DNA from: an uncultured Sinobacteraceae bacterium
Lineage (GTDB): Bacteria > Pseudomonadota > Gammaproteobacteria > Steroidobacterales > Steroidobacteraceae
DNA length: 12,060 nucleotides
Assembly (NCBI GenBank): GCA_937902995.1
Contig: CALEKY010000026.1
Span: 1 to 12,060, forward strand
Reading direction: 5' to 3'
Under the pieces are notes generated by a model. That model saw only the letters and a list, made by a program, of their open reading frames with translations, was not told the DNA's origin and did no database searches. A program made the position numbers and the translations under genes. Below, piece after piece: positions 5,495 through 12,060 of the stretch (position 1 is the stretch's first letter; each line of letters opens with the position of its first letter).

Positions 5495-7156
5495 ATGTCC
5501 CGACCGCACTACAAGTTCTGGCCCAAGGGGCTATCGAAAGATATTACCGCACCGGAGACCAACATCTACTACAACGCCGAGGTCTCGGCGACTCGCTATC
5601 CGAACAAGCCATTCGTGGTTTTCTACGGCACGCCGCTGACGTTCGGCGAGTTCAAAGACGAGACAGAGCGGTTGGCCGGCTATCTGCAGCAGCAGTGCGG
5701 CGTTCAGAAGGGCGATCGCGTGCTGTTGGTGATGCAGAACAGCCCGCAATTCATCATTTCCTATTACGCCATCCTGCGTGCGAACGCGATCGTCGTGCCG
5801 ATCAATCCCATGAGCGTCACGAACGAGCTCGAGCACTACATCAGCGACAGCGGCGCGCAAGTCGTGATCGTCGCGCAAGAGGTCTTCGGGCAGCTCCAAC
5901 CGCTCATCGGCAAGTTGGTCAAGCACGTCGTCGTCGCCGCTTACGCCGACTACGTGAAGCAGCCAACGGATCTGCGCTTGCCAGATGCGGTCGCAGCACC
6001 GCGTCAGGCCATCGAGGGCCCGGGCGTCACGCTTTGGGTCGACGCGTTGGCGAAGAATTTGCGGCCGGGCCCGCTGGTGATGGGACCCGACGATCTTTGC
6101 GTGATCCCGTACAGCTCGGGCACGACGGGTCGTCCGAAAGGCTGCATGCTGACGCACCGAAACGTCATGCACACTTTGGTGACGAATTCGATTTGGTTCC
6201 AGTCGTATCCGGACTTCGTGCAACTCGTCGTGTTGCCGTTCTTCCATGTGACGAGCATGCAAGGCGGCATGAACGGTCCGATCTACCAAGGCAGCACGAT
6301 CATCTTGATGAGCCGCTGGGACCGCGAAGTGGCCGGCGAGCTGATCCAGCGGTATCGGCCGGTGGCCTGGACGGCGATCTCGACCATGGTCATCGACTTC
6401 CTCGCCAATCCGAACGTCGACAAATACGACCTGTCGAGTCTGCATCGGGTGTCGGGCGGCGGGGCAGCGATGCCTGCGGCGGTCGGCGAACGGCTGCAGC
6501 AGATCGTGGGTTCGCCGTATGTCGAGGGCTACGGTCTCACCGAGACCATCGCTCCGACGCACATCAATCCGCCGGATCGGCCGAAGCGCCAATGTTTGGG
6601 CATTCCCATCTTCAATACGGATTCGCGCATCATCGATCCCGAGACGCTCAAGGAGCTGCCTCCGGGCGAGGTCGGCGAAATCGTGACCCACGGGCCGCAG
6701 ATCTTCCAAGGCTACTGGCGCAACGAGGAAGCGACGAAAGCGGCTTTCATCGAGATCGAGGGCAAGAAATTCTTCCGTACGGGCGATCTCGGATACGTGG
6801 ACGAGGACGGCTATTTCTTCCTCGTCGATCGCTTGAAGCGAATGATCAACTGCTCCGGTTTCAAAGTCTGGCCGGCGGAAGTCGAGGCGCAGATGTATCA
6901 GCATCCTGCGATTCAGGAGGCCTGCGTCATCGCTGCCAAGGACGCGCATCGCGGCGAGACGGTGAAAGCGGTGGTCGTGCTGCGTCCGCAGTACAAGGGC
7001 AAGATCACCGAACAGGAAATCATCGAGTGGACGCGCCAGAACATGGCCACCTACAAGCATCCGCGCATCGTGGAGTTCGTGGATTCGTTGCCGAAGTCCG
7101 CGACCGGCAAGGTGCAGTGGCGAGTCCTGCAGGAAGCAGAGCTCGCGCGCGGCTGA
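5495..7156 (+). CDS. acyl-CoA synthetase (AMP-forming), fatty-acid-CoA ligase family
   Basis: A 553-residue member of the adenylate-forming (ANL) superfamily. It activates a carboxylic acid with ATP to an acyl-adenylate and transfers it to CoA. Motifs in order: the ATP-binding loop Y-S-S-G-T-T-G-R-P-K-G (206-216), Y-G-L-T-E (346-350), T-G-D-L-G-Y (429-434), the hinge at D-R-L-K-R (445-449) followed by S-G-F-K-V-W-P, and the catalytic lysine K539 in P-K-S-A-T-G-K. The length is complete and all key residues are present. The N-terminus M-S-R-P-H-Y-K-F-W-P-K-G resembles that of long-chain-type ligases, which supports this start, although the purine-rich AGGGAG directly abuts the ATG; the GGGGG at 5480-5484 may be the working ribosome site. 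It is divergent from the dehydrogenase operon and precedes the IclR gene by 45 bases, so it probably supplies the CoA ester to those enzymes. Chain length or ring substrate cannot be told. Confidence 0.93.
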   Translation: MSRPHYKFWPKGLSKDITAPETNIYYNAEVSATRYPNKPFVVFYGTPLTFGEFKDETERLAGYLQQQCGVQKGDRVLLVMQNSPQFIISYYAILRANAIVVPINPMSVTNELEHYISDSGAQVVIVAQEVFGQLQPLIGKLVKHVVVAAYADYVKQPTDLRLPDAVAAPRQAIEGPGVTLWVDALAKNLRPGPLVMGPDDLCVIPYSSGTTGRPKGCMLTHRNVMHTLVTNSIWFQSYPDFVQLVVLPFFHVTSMQGGMNGPIYQGSTIILMSRWDREVAGELIQRYRPVAWTAISTMVIDFLANPNVDKYDLSSLHRVSGGGAAMPAAVGERLQQIVGSPYVEGYGLTETIAPTHINPPDRPKRQCLGIPIFNTDSRIIDPETLKELPPGEVGEIVTHGPQIFQGYWRNEEATKAAFIEIEGKKFFRTGDLGYVDEDGYFFLVDRLKRMINCSGFKVWPAEVEAQMYQHPAIQEACVIAAKDAHRGETVKAVVVLRPQYKGKITEQEIIEWTRQNMATYKHPRIVEFVDSLPKSATGKVQWRVLQEAELARG

Positions 7157-7201
7157 TTCGAACTCAAGCTCACCCTTCAATACTGAAAGGCGGTTATTCC
7201 T
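7157..7201 (+). promoter_or_regulatory. short leader before iclR with a hairpin overlapping the ribosome site
   Basis: CCTTCA (7174-7179) can pair with TGAAAGG (7184-7190) with one bulged A. The right arm overlaps the AAAGGCGG Shine-Dalgarno (7186-7193), which lies eight bases before the iclR ATG. Such a fold could lower translation of the regulator. TTCGAAC (7157-7163), directly after the ligase stop, matches one half of the palindrome at 5428-5447. Both observations are by eye and weak on their own. Confidence 0.25.
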
Positions 7202-8056
7202 ATGGCGACTAGAGCTTCAGACACGACCCGGATGACCGAGACCGCTGCTTCGGCGCAACCGAAGCCGGTGCGGCCGCGCGTCGGCAAGCAGGATCGACAC
7301 TTCGTTACGGCGCTCTCGCGCGGCCTCGACGTCTTGTCGTGCTTCCGCAGCGGCAGCCGTCTGCTCGGCAATCAAGACATCGCCGAGCGATGCTCGCTGC
7401 CGAAATCGACCGTATCGCGCCTGACTTACACGCTGACCAAGCTCGGTTACCTGCACTACGTGCGCGAATCGGGCAAGTATCGGTTGGGTACGGCAACGCT
7501 TGCGCTCGGCAGCGCCGTGCTCGGACGTTTCGACGTTCGCGATCTTGCGCGCCCCTTGATGCAGGAATTGGCAGATGCGACGGGGACGTCGGTGGCGCTC
7601 GGCGCGCGTCAGCGCCTGAGCATGGTTTGCATCGAAGTGTGCAAGGGCAATGCCGTGCTGTCCCTGAACATGGATGTCGGCATGCGTTTGCCGCTGGCCA
7701 CTTCGGCAATCGGACGCGCGTACTTGGCCGTCACTCATGAGGCGGAGCGGGCCGACCTGATGGAGCAGATCAAGGAGCTCGATCACGTCGCCTGGCCCAC
7801 GTTGAAGCAGGGCATCGAGAAGGCCGTTCAGCAATACCCTGAATTGGGCGTTTGCACGTCCTTCGGCGAATGGCAGCCGGACGTCAACGGCATTGCCGTC
7901 GGCTTCCGTCCCGGAAACGGTCTGCCTCCGATGGCGATCAATTGCGGTGCGCCGGCCTTCAAAGTCTCGGCCGACTATCTCTTGAACGATGTCCGTCCCA
8001 AGTTGATCGAGATTGCCCGCAAGATCGAAGAAGGTCTCGGGCAGGCGCGGCCTTAG
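7202..8056 (+). CDS. IclR-family transcriptional regulator
   Basis: A 284-residue regulator. After a polar, probably flexible N-terminus (1-30), a winged helix-turn-helix spans about 34-96, with L-D-V-L-x-C-F at 42-48, N-Q-D-I-A at 57-61 and the recognition helix L-P-K-S-T-V-S-R-L (66-74), then Y-R-L-G (93-96). The effector domain (about 110-275) carries family features such as L-P-L-A-T-S-A-I-G-R-A-Y-L (163-175) and a C-terminal G-I-A-V-G-F-R (230-236). IclR proteins bind as dimers or tetramers and sense small acids or their CoA esters, acting as repressors or activators. The start at 7202 is backed by a good Shine-Dalgarno. Being 45 bases after the ligase and probably on the same transcript, it most likely controls the ligase and the divergent dehydrogenases. 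The effector is unknown. Confidence 0.93.
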   Translation: MATRASDTTRMTETAASAQPKPVRPRVGKQDRHFVTALSRGLDVLSCFRSGSRLLGNQDIAERCSLPKSTVSRLTYTLTKLGYLHYVRESGKYRLGTATLALGSAVLGRFDVRDLARPLMQELADATGTSVALGARQRLSMVCIEVCKGNAVLSLNMDVGMRLPLATSAIGRAYLAVTHEAERADLMEQIKELDHVAWPTLKQGIEKAVQQYPELGVCTSFGEWQPDVNGIAVGFRPGNGLPPMAINCGAPAFKVSADYLLNDVRPKLIEIARKIEEGLGQARP

Positions 8057-8085
8057 AGCCGTCTGGCACAAAAGCAAGCCGATCG

Positions 8086-8125
8086 ACGAGGCGCGTGTCG
8101 CAAGATGCGCGCCTCGTTTGCATTT
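8086..8125 (+). terminator. hairpin terminator after iclR
   Basis: ACGAGGCGCG (8086-8095) and CGCGCCTCGT (8108-8117) form a perfect ten-pair stem with a twelve-base loop, 29 bases after the iclR TAG stop. The T-rich tail (the final T of the stem, TTGCATTT after it) is short and interrupted, so it is a moderate intrinsic terminator. It separates the ligase-iclR transcript from sucAB. Confidence 0.65.
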
Positions 8126-8289
8126 GGGGTCGATGGTGACTCGCCGGCGGCAGCGGCTTTCGTCCGAGAATTGTGACGGCCGGCATGCGTTATGTTTCTC
8201 AACTGCATTGCGGTTCGGCTACACTATTAGTTGGTTCGTTTGGTTTGCCTACCAAACTCTTCCTCTCCGTACAGGAACTTGCGAGCGCA
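8126..8289 (+). promoter_or_regulatory. presumed sucA promoter and leader region
   Basis: With a terminator upstream, sucAB should have its own promoter here. TACACT (8220-8225) is a possible -10 element, but no convincing -35 lies 16-18 bases before it. Further down, GTTTGG (8238-8243) can pair with CCAAAC (8252-8257) around an eight-base loop, just before a pyrimidine run and the AGGA ribosome site (8273-8276). No coding sequence of its own is seen. Confidence 0.35.
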
Positions 8290-11169
8290 ATGAGCGACTC
8301 ACTGCGAGCTTTGCTCGACTCTACGCCTCTCGGGGCTGGCAACGCCCCGTACATCGAATCCCTCTACGAACAGTTTCTCGACGATCCGAATTCGGTCGAA
8401 CCGCGGTGGCGCGAGTATTTCGAATCGCTTGCGCAGGGGTCGCGCGACACCGCGCACGGGCCGATCCGCGAAGCGCTCGCGCAGCGCGCGAAAGAGAACC
8501 GAATTGCCCCAACACAGGCAGCGCCAGTTGCGGCTGCGGCCGACGTTTCGGCAAAACAGGGCGCCGTGTCGCGGCTGATCCAGGTGTACGCGAACCGTGG
8601 TCACTTGCTCGCCGACATCGATCCGCTCGGGCTCATGCGGCGTCCGGTTCCAGAGGTGCTCGAGCTGTCGCATTTCGGCTTGACCGAGGCGGATCTCGAT
8701 ACCGAGTTCTACACGGGCAGCCGAGTGGAGGCGATTCCGCCGCGCATGAAGCTCCGCGACATCATCGCGCAGCTTCGTTACATGTACTGCAGCACGATCG
8801 GCGCCGAGTTCGCGCACGTTTCGAACTCCAAGGAGCGCTTGTGGCTGCAGAATCGATATCAGGAAGGGCGCATCCTGCATCGGTTCAGCGCCGACGAGCG
8901 TAAGTCCATCCTGCAAGGACTGACGGCGGCCGAAGGACTGGAGCTGTATCTCGCTACGAAGTACCCGGCCCAGAAGCGCTTCTCGCTCGAAGGCGGCGAA
9001 GCTCTGATTCCGATGCTCGACGATTTGATCCAACAGGGCGGTCTGCGCGGAATCGAGGAAATCGTCATCGGCATGGCCCACCGCGGTCGCCTGAACGTCC
9101 TCGTGAACGTCGTCGGCAAGTCGCCGCAAGTGCTGTTCTCCGAGTTCGAAGGCACGTACGACTCCAACCATATGAAGGGGTCGGGCGACGTGAAGTATCA
9201 CAAGGGCTTCTCGACCGACATCCGTACGCCCGGCGGCAACGTCCACGTCGCGCTCGCGTTCAATCCGTCGCACCTGGAAGTCGTCAACCCGGTCGTCGAG
9301 GGTTCCGTGCGAGCTCGCCAGCAACGGCGCAACGACACGGAAGGCGACAAGGTCGTGCCGATCCTCATCCACGGCGATGCGGCTTTCGCGGGCCAAGGCG
9401 TCGTCATGGAGACGTTGCAGCTTTCGCAGGCACGCGGTTATTACACCGGCGGCACGGTTCACCTGATCATCAACAACCAGGTCGGCTTCACGACGTCCGA
9501 CCCGCGGGATACGCGCTCGACGCTCTACTGCAGCGACGTCGCCAAGATGATCGAAGCGCCGATCTTCCACGTGAACGGCGACGATCCGGAGGCCGTCATT
9601 TTCGTGACTCGCCTCGCGCTCGATTACCGCATGACGTTCCACAAGGACGTCGTCATCGACTTGGTGTGCTATCGCCGCCGCGGCCACAACGAGGCGGACG
9701 AGCCTGCAGCGACGCAGCCGGTCATGTATCAGAAGATCCGGCAGCAGAAGACCACTCGACAGCTCTACGCAGAAAAGCTCGTGCGCGAGCAAGTGATTGC
9801 CCCCGCCGACGCGGACGCGATGGTCGAGGAGTATCGCCGCAAGCTCGACGAAGGTCGTTCGACGGTCAAGCATGCGCTCGGCATGATCGGCAACAAGCAC
9901 ACCGTCGATTGGACCAAGTACCAATATGTCGATCGCACCGAGCCGCTCATGACCGGCGTGCGCATCGAACAGTTGCGCGAGCTCGGTACGAAGCTCACGA
10001 CCTTGCCCGCGAACTTCACGCTGCATCGACAGGTTGCGAACATCGTCCAGGCGCGCGCCAAGATGATCGCGGGCCAGCAGCCGCTCGATTGGGGGTGTGC
10101 CGAAACGTTGGCGTATGCAACGTTGCTCACGGAAGGCTACGAAGTGCGCATCAGCGGTCAGGACAGCGGACGCGGCACGTTCTTCCATCGCCATGCAGTC
10201 TGGTACGACCAGAACACCGGCGATTGTTACATCCCGTTGAAGAATCTCGCGCCGAGCCAGCCGCGCTTCACGGTCATCGATTCGTTGCTCTCGGAAGAAG
10301 CCGTGCTCGGTTTCGAATACGGTTTCTCGACGACGGATCCCAACTGCCTCACGATTTGGGAAGCGCAATTCGGCGACTTTGCGAACGGCGCTCAAGTCAT
10401 CATCGACCAGTTCATCAGCTCGGGCGAGGCGAAGTGGGGCCGACTGTGCGGGCTCACTCTGTTCCTGCCGCACGGCTATGAGGGCCAAGGTCCTGAGCAC
10501 TCGTCGGCGCGCCTCGAGCGATTCCTGCAGCTCTGCGCGGAACAGAACATGCAAGTGTGCGTTCCTTCCACGCCTGCGCAGATGTTCCACATGCTGCGCA
10601 GACAGATGAAGCAACCGTTCCGCAAGCCGCTCATCGTGATGACGCCGAAGAGCTTGCTGCGGCACAAGTTGTCCGTCTCTCCGCTCGAGGACCTGACGCG
10701 CGGAAGCTTCCGCATGATCATCGACGAGATCGACGACATTCAGCCGCAAAACGTCACTCGCGTGGTGTTCTGTTCGGGCAAGGTGTATTTCGACTTGCTC
10801 GATTCGCGTCGCAGCGACGGCATCCACAACATTGCGATCGTGCGCATCGAGCAGCTCTATCCGTTCCCGATCGAAGAGTACGCCGCCGTGATCCGCAAGT
10901 ACGAGAACGCGCGCGAGATCGTCTGGTGCCAGGAAGAGCCGCAGAACCAAGGCGCCTGGTATCAGATCCGCCATCGGTTGCAAGAGCCGCTCTCCAAGGA
11001 TCATCAGTTGCTGTACGCAGGGCGCGCCCCTGCGGCGGCACCGGCGACCGGCATCCCGCAGATGCACAACGAGCAGCAGCAAGCCCTCGTCGATGCGGCA
11101 CTGCGCTCGACCAGCACCGAGGAGTCGCTGCGGCAGACCACGCGTTTGAAAGCGGCAGGCGAGAAGTAA
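8290..11169 (+). CDS. sucA: 2-oxoglutarate dehydrogenase E1 component
   Basis: A 959-residue thiamine-diphosphate enzyme that decarboxylates 2-oxoglutarate and passes the succinyl group to the lipoyl arm of E2, in the TCA cycle. The N-terminal E2-binding segment (about 1-45, with Y-I-E-S-L-Y-E-Q-F-L and the D-P-N-S-V motif) is present, followed by G-H-L-L-A-D-I-D-P-L-G-L (104-115). Catalytic and cofactor motifs are intact: A-H-R-G-R-L-N-V-L (263-271), G-D-A-A-F-A-G-Q-G (362-370), N-N-Q-V-G-F-T-T-S (395-403) and R-R-G-H-N-E-A-D-E-P (463-472). The pyrimidine-binding transketolase domain and C-terminal region follow from about residue 600. Length matches the family. I chose the ATG at 8290 because M-S-D-S-L-R-A-L-L-D begins the conserved N-terminus; an in-frame ATG at 8173 would add 39 residues unlike the family. 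The Shine-Dalgarno (AGGA) is weak and 13 bases away. sucB follows after 58 bases, the usual order. Confidence 0.96.
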   Translation: MSDSLRALLDSTPLGAGNAPYIESLYEQFLDDPNSVEPRWREYFESLAQGSRDTAHGPIREALAQRAKENRIAPTQAAPVAAAADVSAKQGAVSRLIQVYANRGHLLADIDPLGLMRRPVPEVLELSHFGLTEADLDTEFYTGSRVEAIPPRMKLRDIIAQLRYMYCSTIGAEFAHVSNSKERLWLQNRYQEGRILHRFSADERKSILQGLTAAEGLELYLATKYPAQKRFSLEGGEALIPMLDDLIQQGGLRGIEEIVIGMAHRGRLNVLVNVVGKSPQVLFSEFEGTYDSNHMKGSGDVKYHKGFSTDIRTPGGNVHVALAFNPSHLEVVNPVVEGSVRARQQRRNDTEGDKVVPILIHGDAAFAGQGVVMETLQLSQARGYYTGGTVHLIINNQVGFTTSDPRDTRSTLYCSDVAKMIEAPIFHVNGDDPEAVIFVTRLALDYRMTFHKDVVIDLVCYRRRGHNEADEPAATQPVMYQKIRQQKTTRQLYAEKLVREQVIAPADADAMVEEYRRKLDEGRSTVKHALGMIGNKHTVDWTKYQYVDRTEPLMTGVRIEQLRELGTKLTTLPANFTLHRQVANIVQARAKMIAGQQPLDWGCAETLAYATLLTEGYEVRISGQDSGRGTFFHRHAVWYDQNTGDCYIPLKNLAPSQPRFTVIDSLLSEEAVLGFEYGFSTTDPNCLTIWEAQFGDFANGAQVIIDQFISSGEAKWGRLCGLTLFLPHGYEGQGPEHSSARLERFLQLCAEQNMQVCVPSTPAQMFHMLRRQMKQPFRKPLIVMTPKSLLRHKLSVSPLEDLTRGSFRMIIDEIDDIQPQNVTRVVFCSGKVYFDLLDSRRSDGIHNIAIVRIEQLYPFPIEEYAAVIRKYENAREIVWCQEEPQNQGAWYQIRHRLQEPLSKDHQLLYAGRAPAAAPATGIPQMHNEQQQALVDAALRSTSTEESLRQTTRLKAAGEK

Positions 11170-11227
11170 TGAAGCGAGCGGCCGGGCGAACGCCGGGCCT
11201 AGTCGACGTTTAGCCTAGGAAATGTGA
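11170..11227 (+). other. sucA-sucB spacer
   Basis: A 58-base spacer with no terminator; only a three-pair GGC/GCC stem could form in its GC-rich middle. It ends with AGGAAA (11217-11222), a good Shine-Dalgarno five bases before the sucB ATG. The two genes are most likely one transcript. Confidence 0.6.
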
Positions 11228-12060
11228 ATGAGTATCGAAGTCAGAGTTCCGCAACTGCCCGAGTCGGTGGCAGACGCCACGCTCGTGGCCTGGCACAAGC
11301 AACCCGGTGATACGGTCAGCCGCGACGAGAATCTCGTCGATTTGGAAACCGACAAAGTCGTGCTCGAAGTGCCGGCGCCTGCGGCAGGCGTGATCAAAGA
11401 GCTCAAGGTTCAGAACGGCGCAACCGTCACGAGCGGCCAGGTGCTCGCGATCCTCGAGGAGGGGGCCGTCGAAGCAAAGCCCGCTGCGCCGAAGGAAGAG
11501 GCGAAGGCTGCGCCTGCCGAAACCAAGTCGAATGGCGGCGCTGCAAGCGCCGCGAAACTCGCTCCCGCGGCAAAGCGCCTGGTCGAAGAGCACAAGCTCG
11601 ATCCGAGCCAGATCGCAGGCAGCGGTCGCGGCGGTCGCATCAGCAAGAGCGACGTGATTCAGCACTTGAACACCGCGAAAGAGGGTGCGAGCGCGCCGAA
11701 GGAAAGTGCCAAGCCGGCTGCGAAAGCACCGCCGGTGCAGATTCCTTCAGTGGGCGGCTCGCGTAACGAGCATCGCGTACCGATGACCCGTTTGCGTGCG
11801 CGTATCGCAGAGCGCTTGATTCAGGCGCAATCCACGGCGGCGATGCTCACGACCTTCAACGAAGTCGACCTGACCGCCGTCAACGAGATTCGTGCGCGCT
11901 ACAAGGATCAGTTCGAGAAGGCGTACGGTGTGCGGCTCGGCTACTCATCGTTCTTCATCAAGGCCGCCATCGAAGCGCTGCGCAAGTTCCCGGCCGTCAA
12001 TGCCTCCATCGACGGCAACGACATCGTCTATCACGAGTACTACGACATCGGCGTTGCCGT
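11228..12060 (+). CDS. sucB: 2-oxoglutarate dehydrogenase E2 component (dihydrolipoyl succinyltransferase), 3' end cut by window
   Basis: The first 277 residues are in the window; family proteins are about 400 long, so roughly the last third, with the catalytic H-x-x-x-D-G motif, is missing only because the window ends. E2 carries succinyl groups on its lipoyl arm and transfers them to CoA, forming the core of the complex. An N-terminal lipoyl domain (about 1-77) has the lipoylation motif E-T-D-K-V-V-L-E-V with K43. An Ala/Pro/Lys/Glu-rich linker (78-108) leads to the peripheral subunit-binding domain (about 109-147, with G-S-G-R-G-G-R-I). A second linker precedes the acyltransferase core, starting near R-V-P-M-T-R-L-R (183-190). 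Only one lipoyl domain is present, normal for succinyltransferases. The start has a good Shine-Dalgarno at five bases. The gene for E3 (lpd) often follows, beyond this window. Confidence 0.95.
   Translation, partial: MSIEVRVPQLPESVADATLVAWHKQPGDTVSRDENLVDLETDKVVLEVPAPAAGVIKELKVQNGATVTSGQVLAILEEGAVEAKPAAPKEEAKAAPAETKSNGGAASAAKLAPAAKRLVEEHKLDPSQIAGSGRGGRISKSDVIQHLNTAKEGASAPKESAKPAAKAPPVQIPSVGGSRNEHRVPMTRLRARIAERLIQAQSTAAMLTTFNEVDLTAVNEIRARYKDQFEKAYGVRLGYSSFFIKAAIEALRKFPAVNASIDGNDIVYHEYYDIGVA

Noticed and set aside
8173..8289. Longer start for sucA at 8173
   Set aside because: The added 39 residues are not family-like and cover the likely promoter and leader. The conserved N-terminus begins at 8290.
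8299..11082. A 927-residue open frame antisense to sucA, and similar long antisense frames at 5531-7180, 2721-4046, 1458-2219 and 7217-8077
   Set aside because: Each lies opposite a gene with clear family motifs. Such frames arise because high third-position GC removes stop codons on the other strand. Their translations are rich in Arg, His, Asp and Val and show no domain.
7202..12060. iclR, sucA and sucB as one regulated operon
   Set aside because: A ten-pair hairpin and about 230 bases lie between iclR and sucA, and sucAB is core metabolism that usually has its own promoter. Adjacency alone does not show co-regulation.
1..12060. CRISPR array, insertion sequence, toxin-antitoxin or defence genes
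   Set aside because: No regularly spaced repeats, transposase, terminal inverted repeats with target duplications, or small paired genes of that kind were seen on either strand.

Overview
The window reads as ordinary chromosomal DNA of a GC-rich, Gram-negative proteobacterium. The separate sucA and sucB genes, YegP and the style of the acyl-CoA enzymes fit a gammaproteobacterium, perhaps of the Steroidobacter/Nevskia/Xanthomonas side. That placement is an inference from protein style only. I see no insertion sequence, integrase, CRISPR array, tRNA, rRNA or phage gene.

Layout. 1-302 has no secure gene, only a possible 3' end of a frame entering from the left and a hairpin. 303-635 (minus) is a YegP/DUF1508 protein. 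636-938 is non-coding and rich in perfect palindromes. 939-2396 (minus) is an exported TPR-repeat protein with a Cys-containing C-terminal part I do not recognise. 2397-2796 is a 400-base stretch with no gene. A clear Rho-independent terminator (2797-2836) then closes a two-gene minus-strand operon of acyl-CoA dehydrogenases (4018-5217, then 2865-4007 in transcription order). A 277-base divergent promoter region (5218-5494) separates this operon from plus-strand genes for an acyl-CoA ligase (5495-7156) and an IclR-family regulator (7202-8056), which is followed by a hairpin terminator. The right end carries sucA (8290-11169) and the first two thirds of sucB (11228 to the window edge), encoding E1 and E2 of 2-oxoglutarate dehydrogenase.

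How the genes work together. The ligase would activate a carboxylic acid as its CoA thioester, and the two dehydrogenases would introduce the alpha,beta double bond. Their active-site motifs are complementary: one keeps a helix-G glutamate and lacks the usual R-x-x-F-G FAD motif, the other keeps the FAD motif and lacks the glutamate. This suggests one heteromeric enzyme rather than two separate ones. The IclR regulator probably controls this divergent acyl-CoA cassette. The shared promoter region holds a perfect 20-base palindrome (5428-5447), the best operator candidate. The substrate cannot be read from the sequence. SucAB is core TCA-cycle machinery and is probably adjacent without being part of the cassette.

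I did not find a convincing previously undescribed system. The points most worth a second look are the split active sites of the dehydrogenase pair, the operator-like palindrome, and the unusual C-terminal region of the TPR protein.
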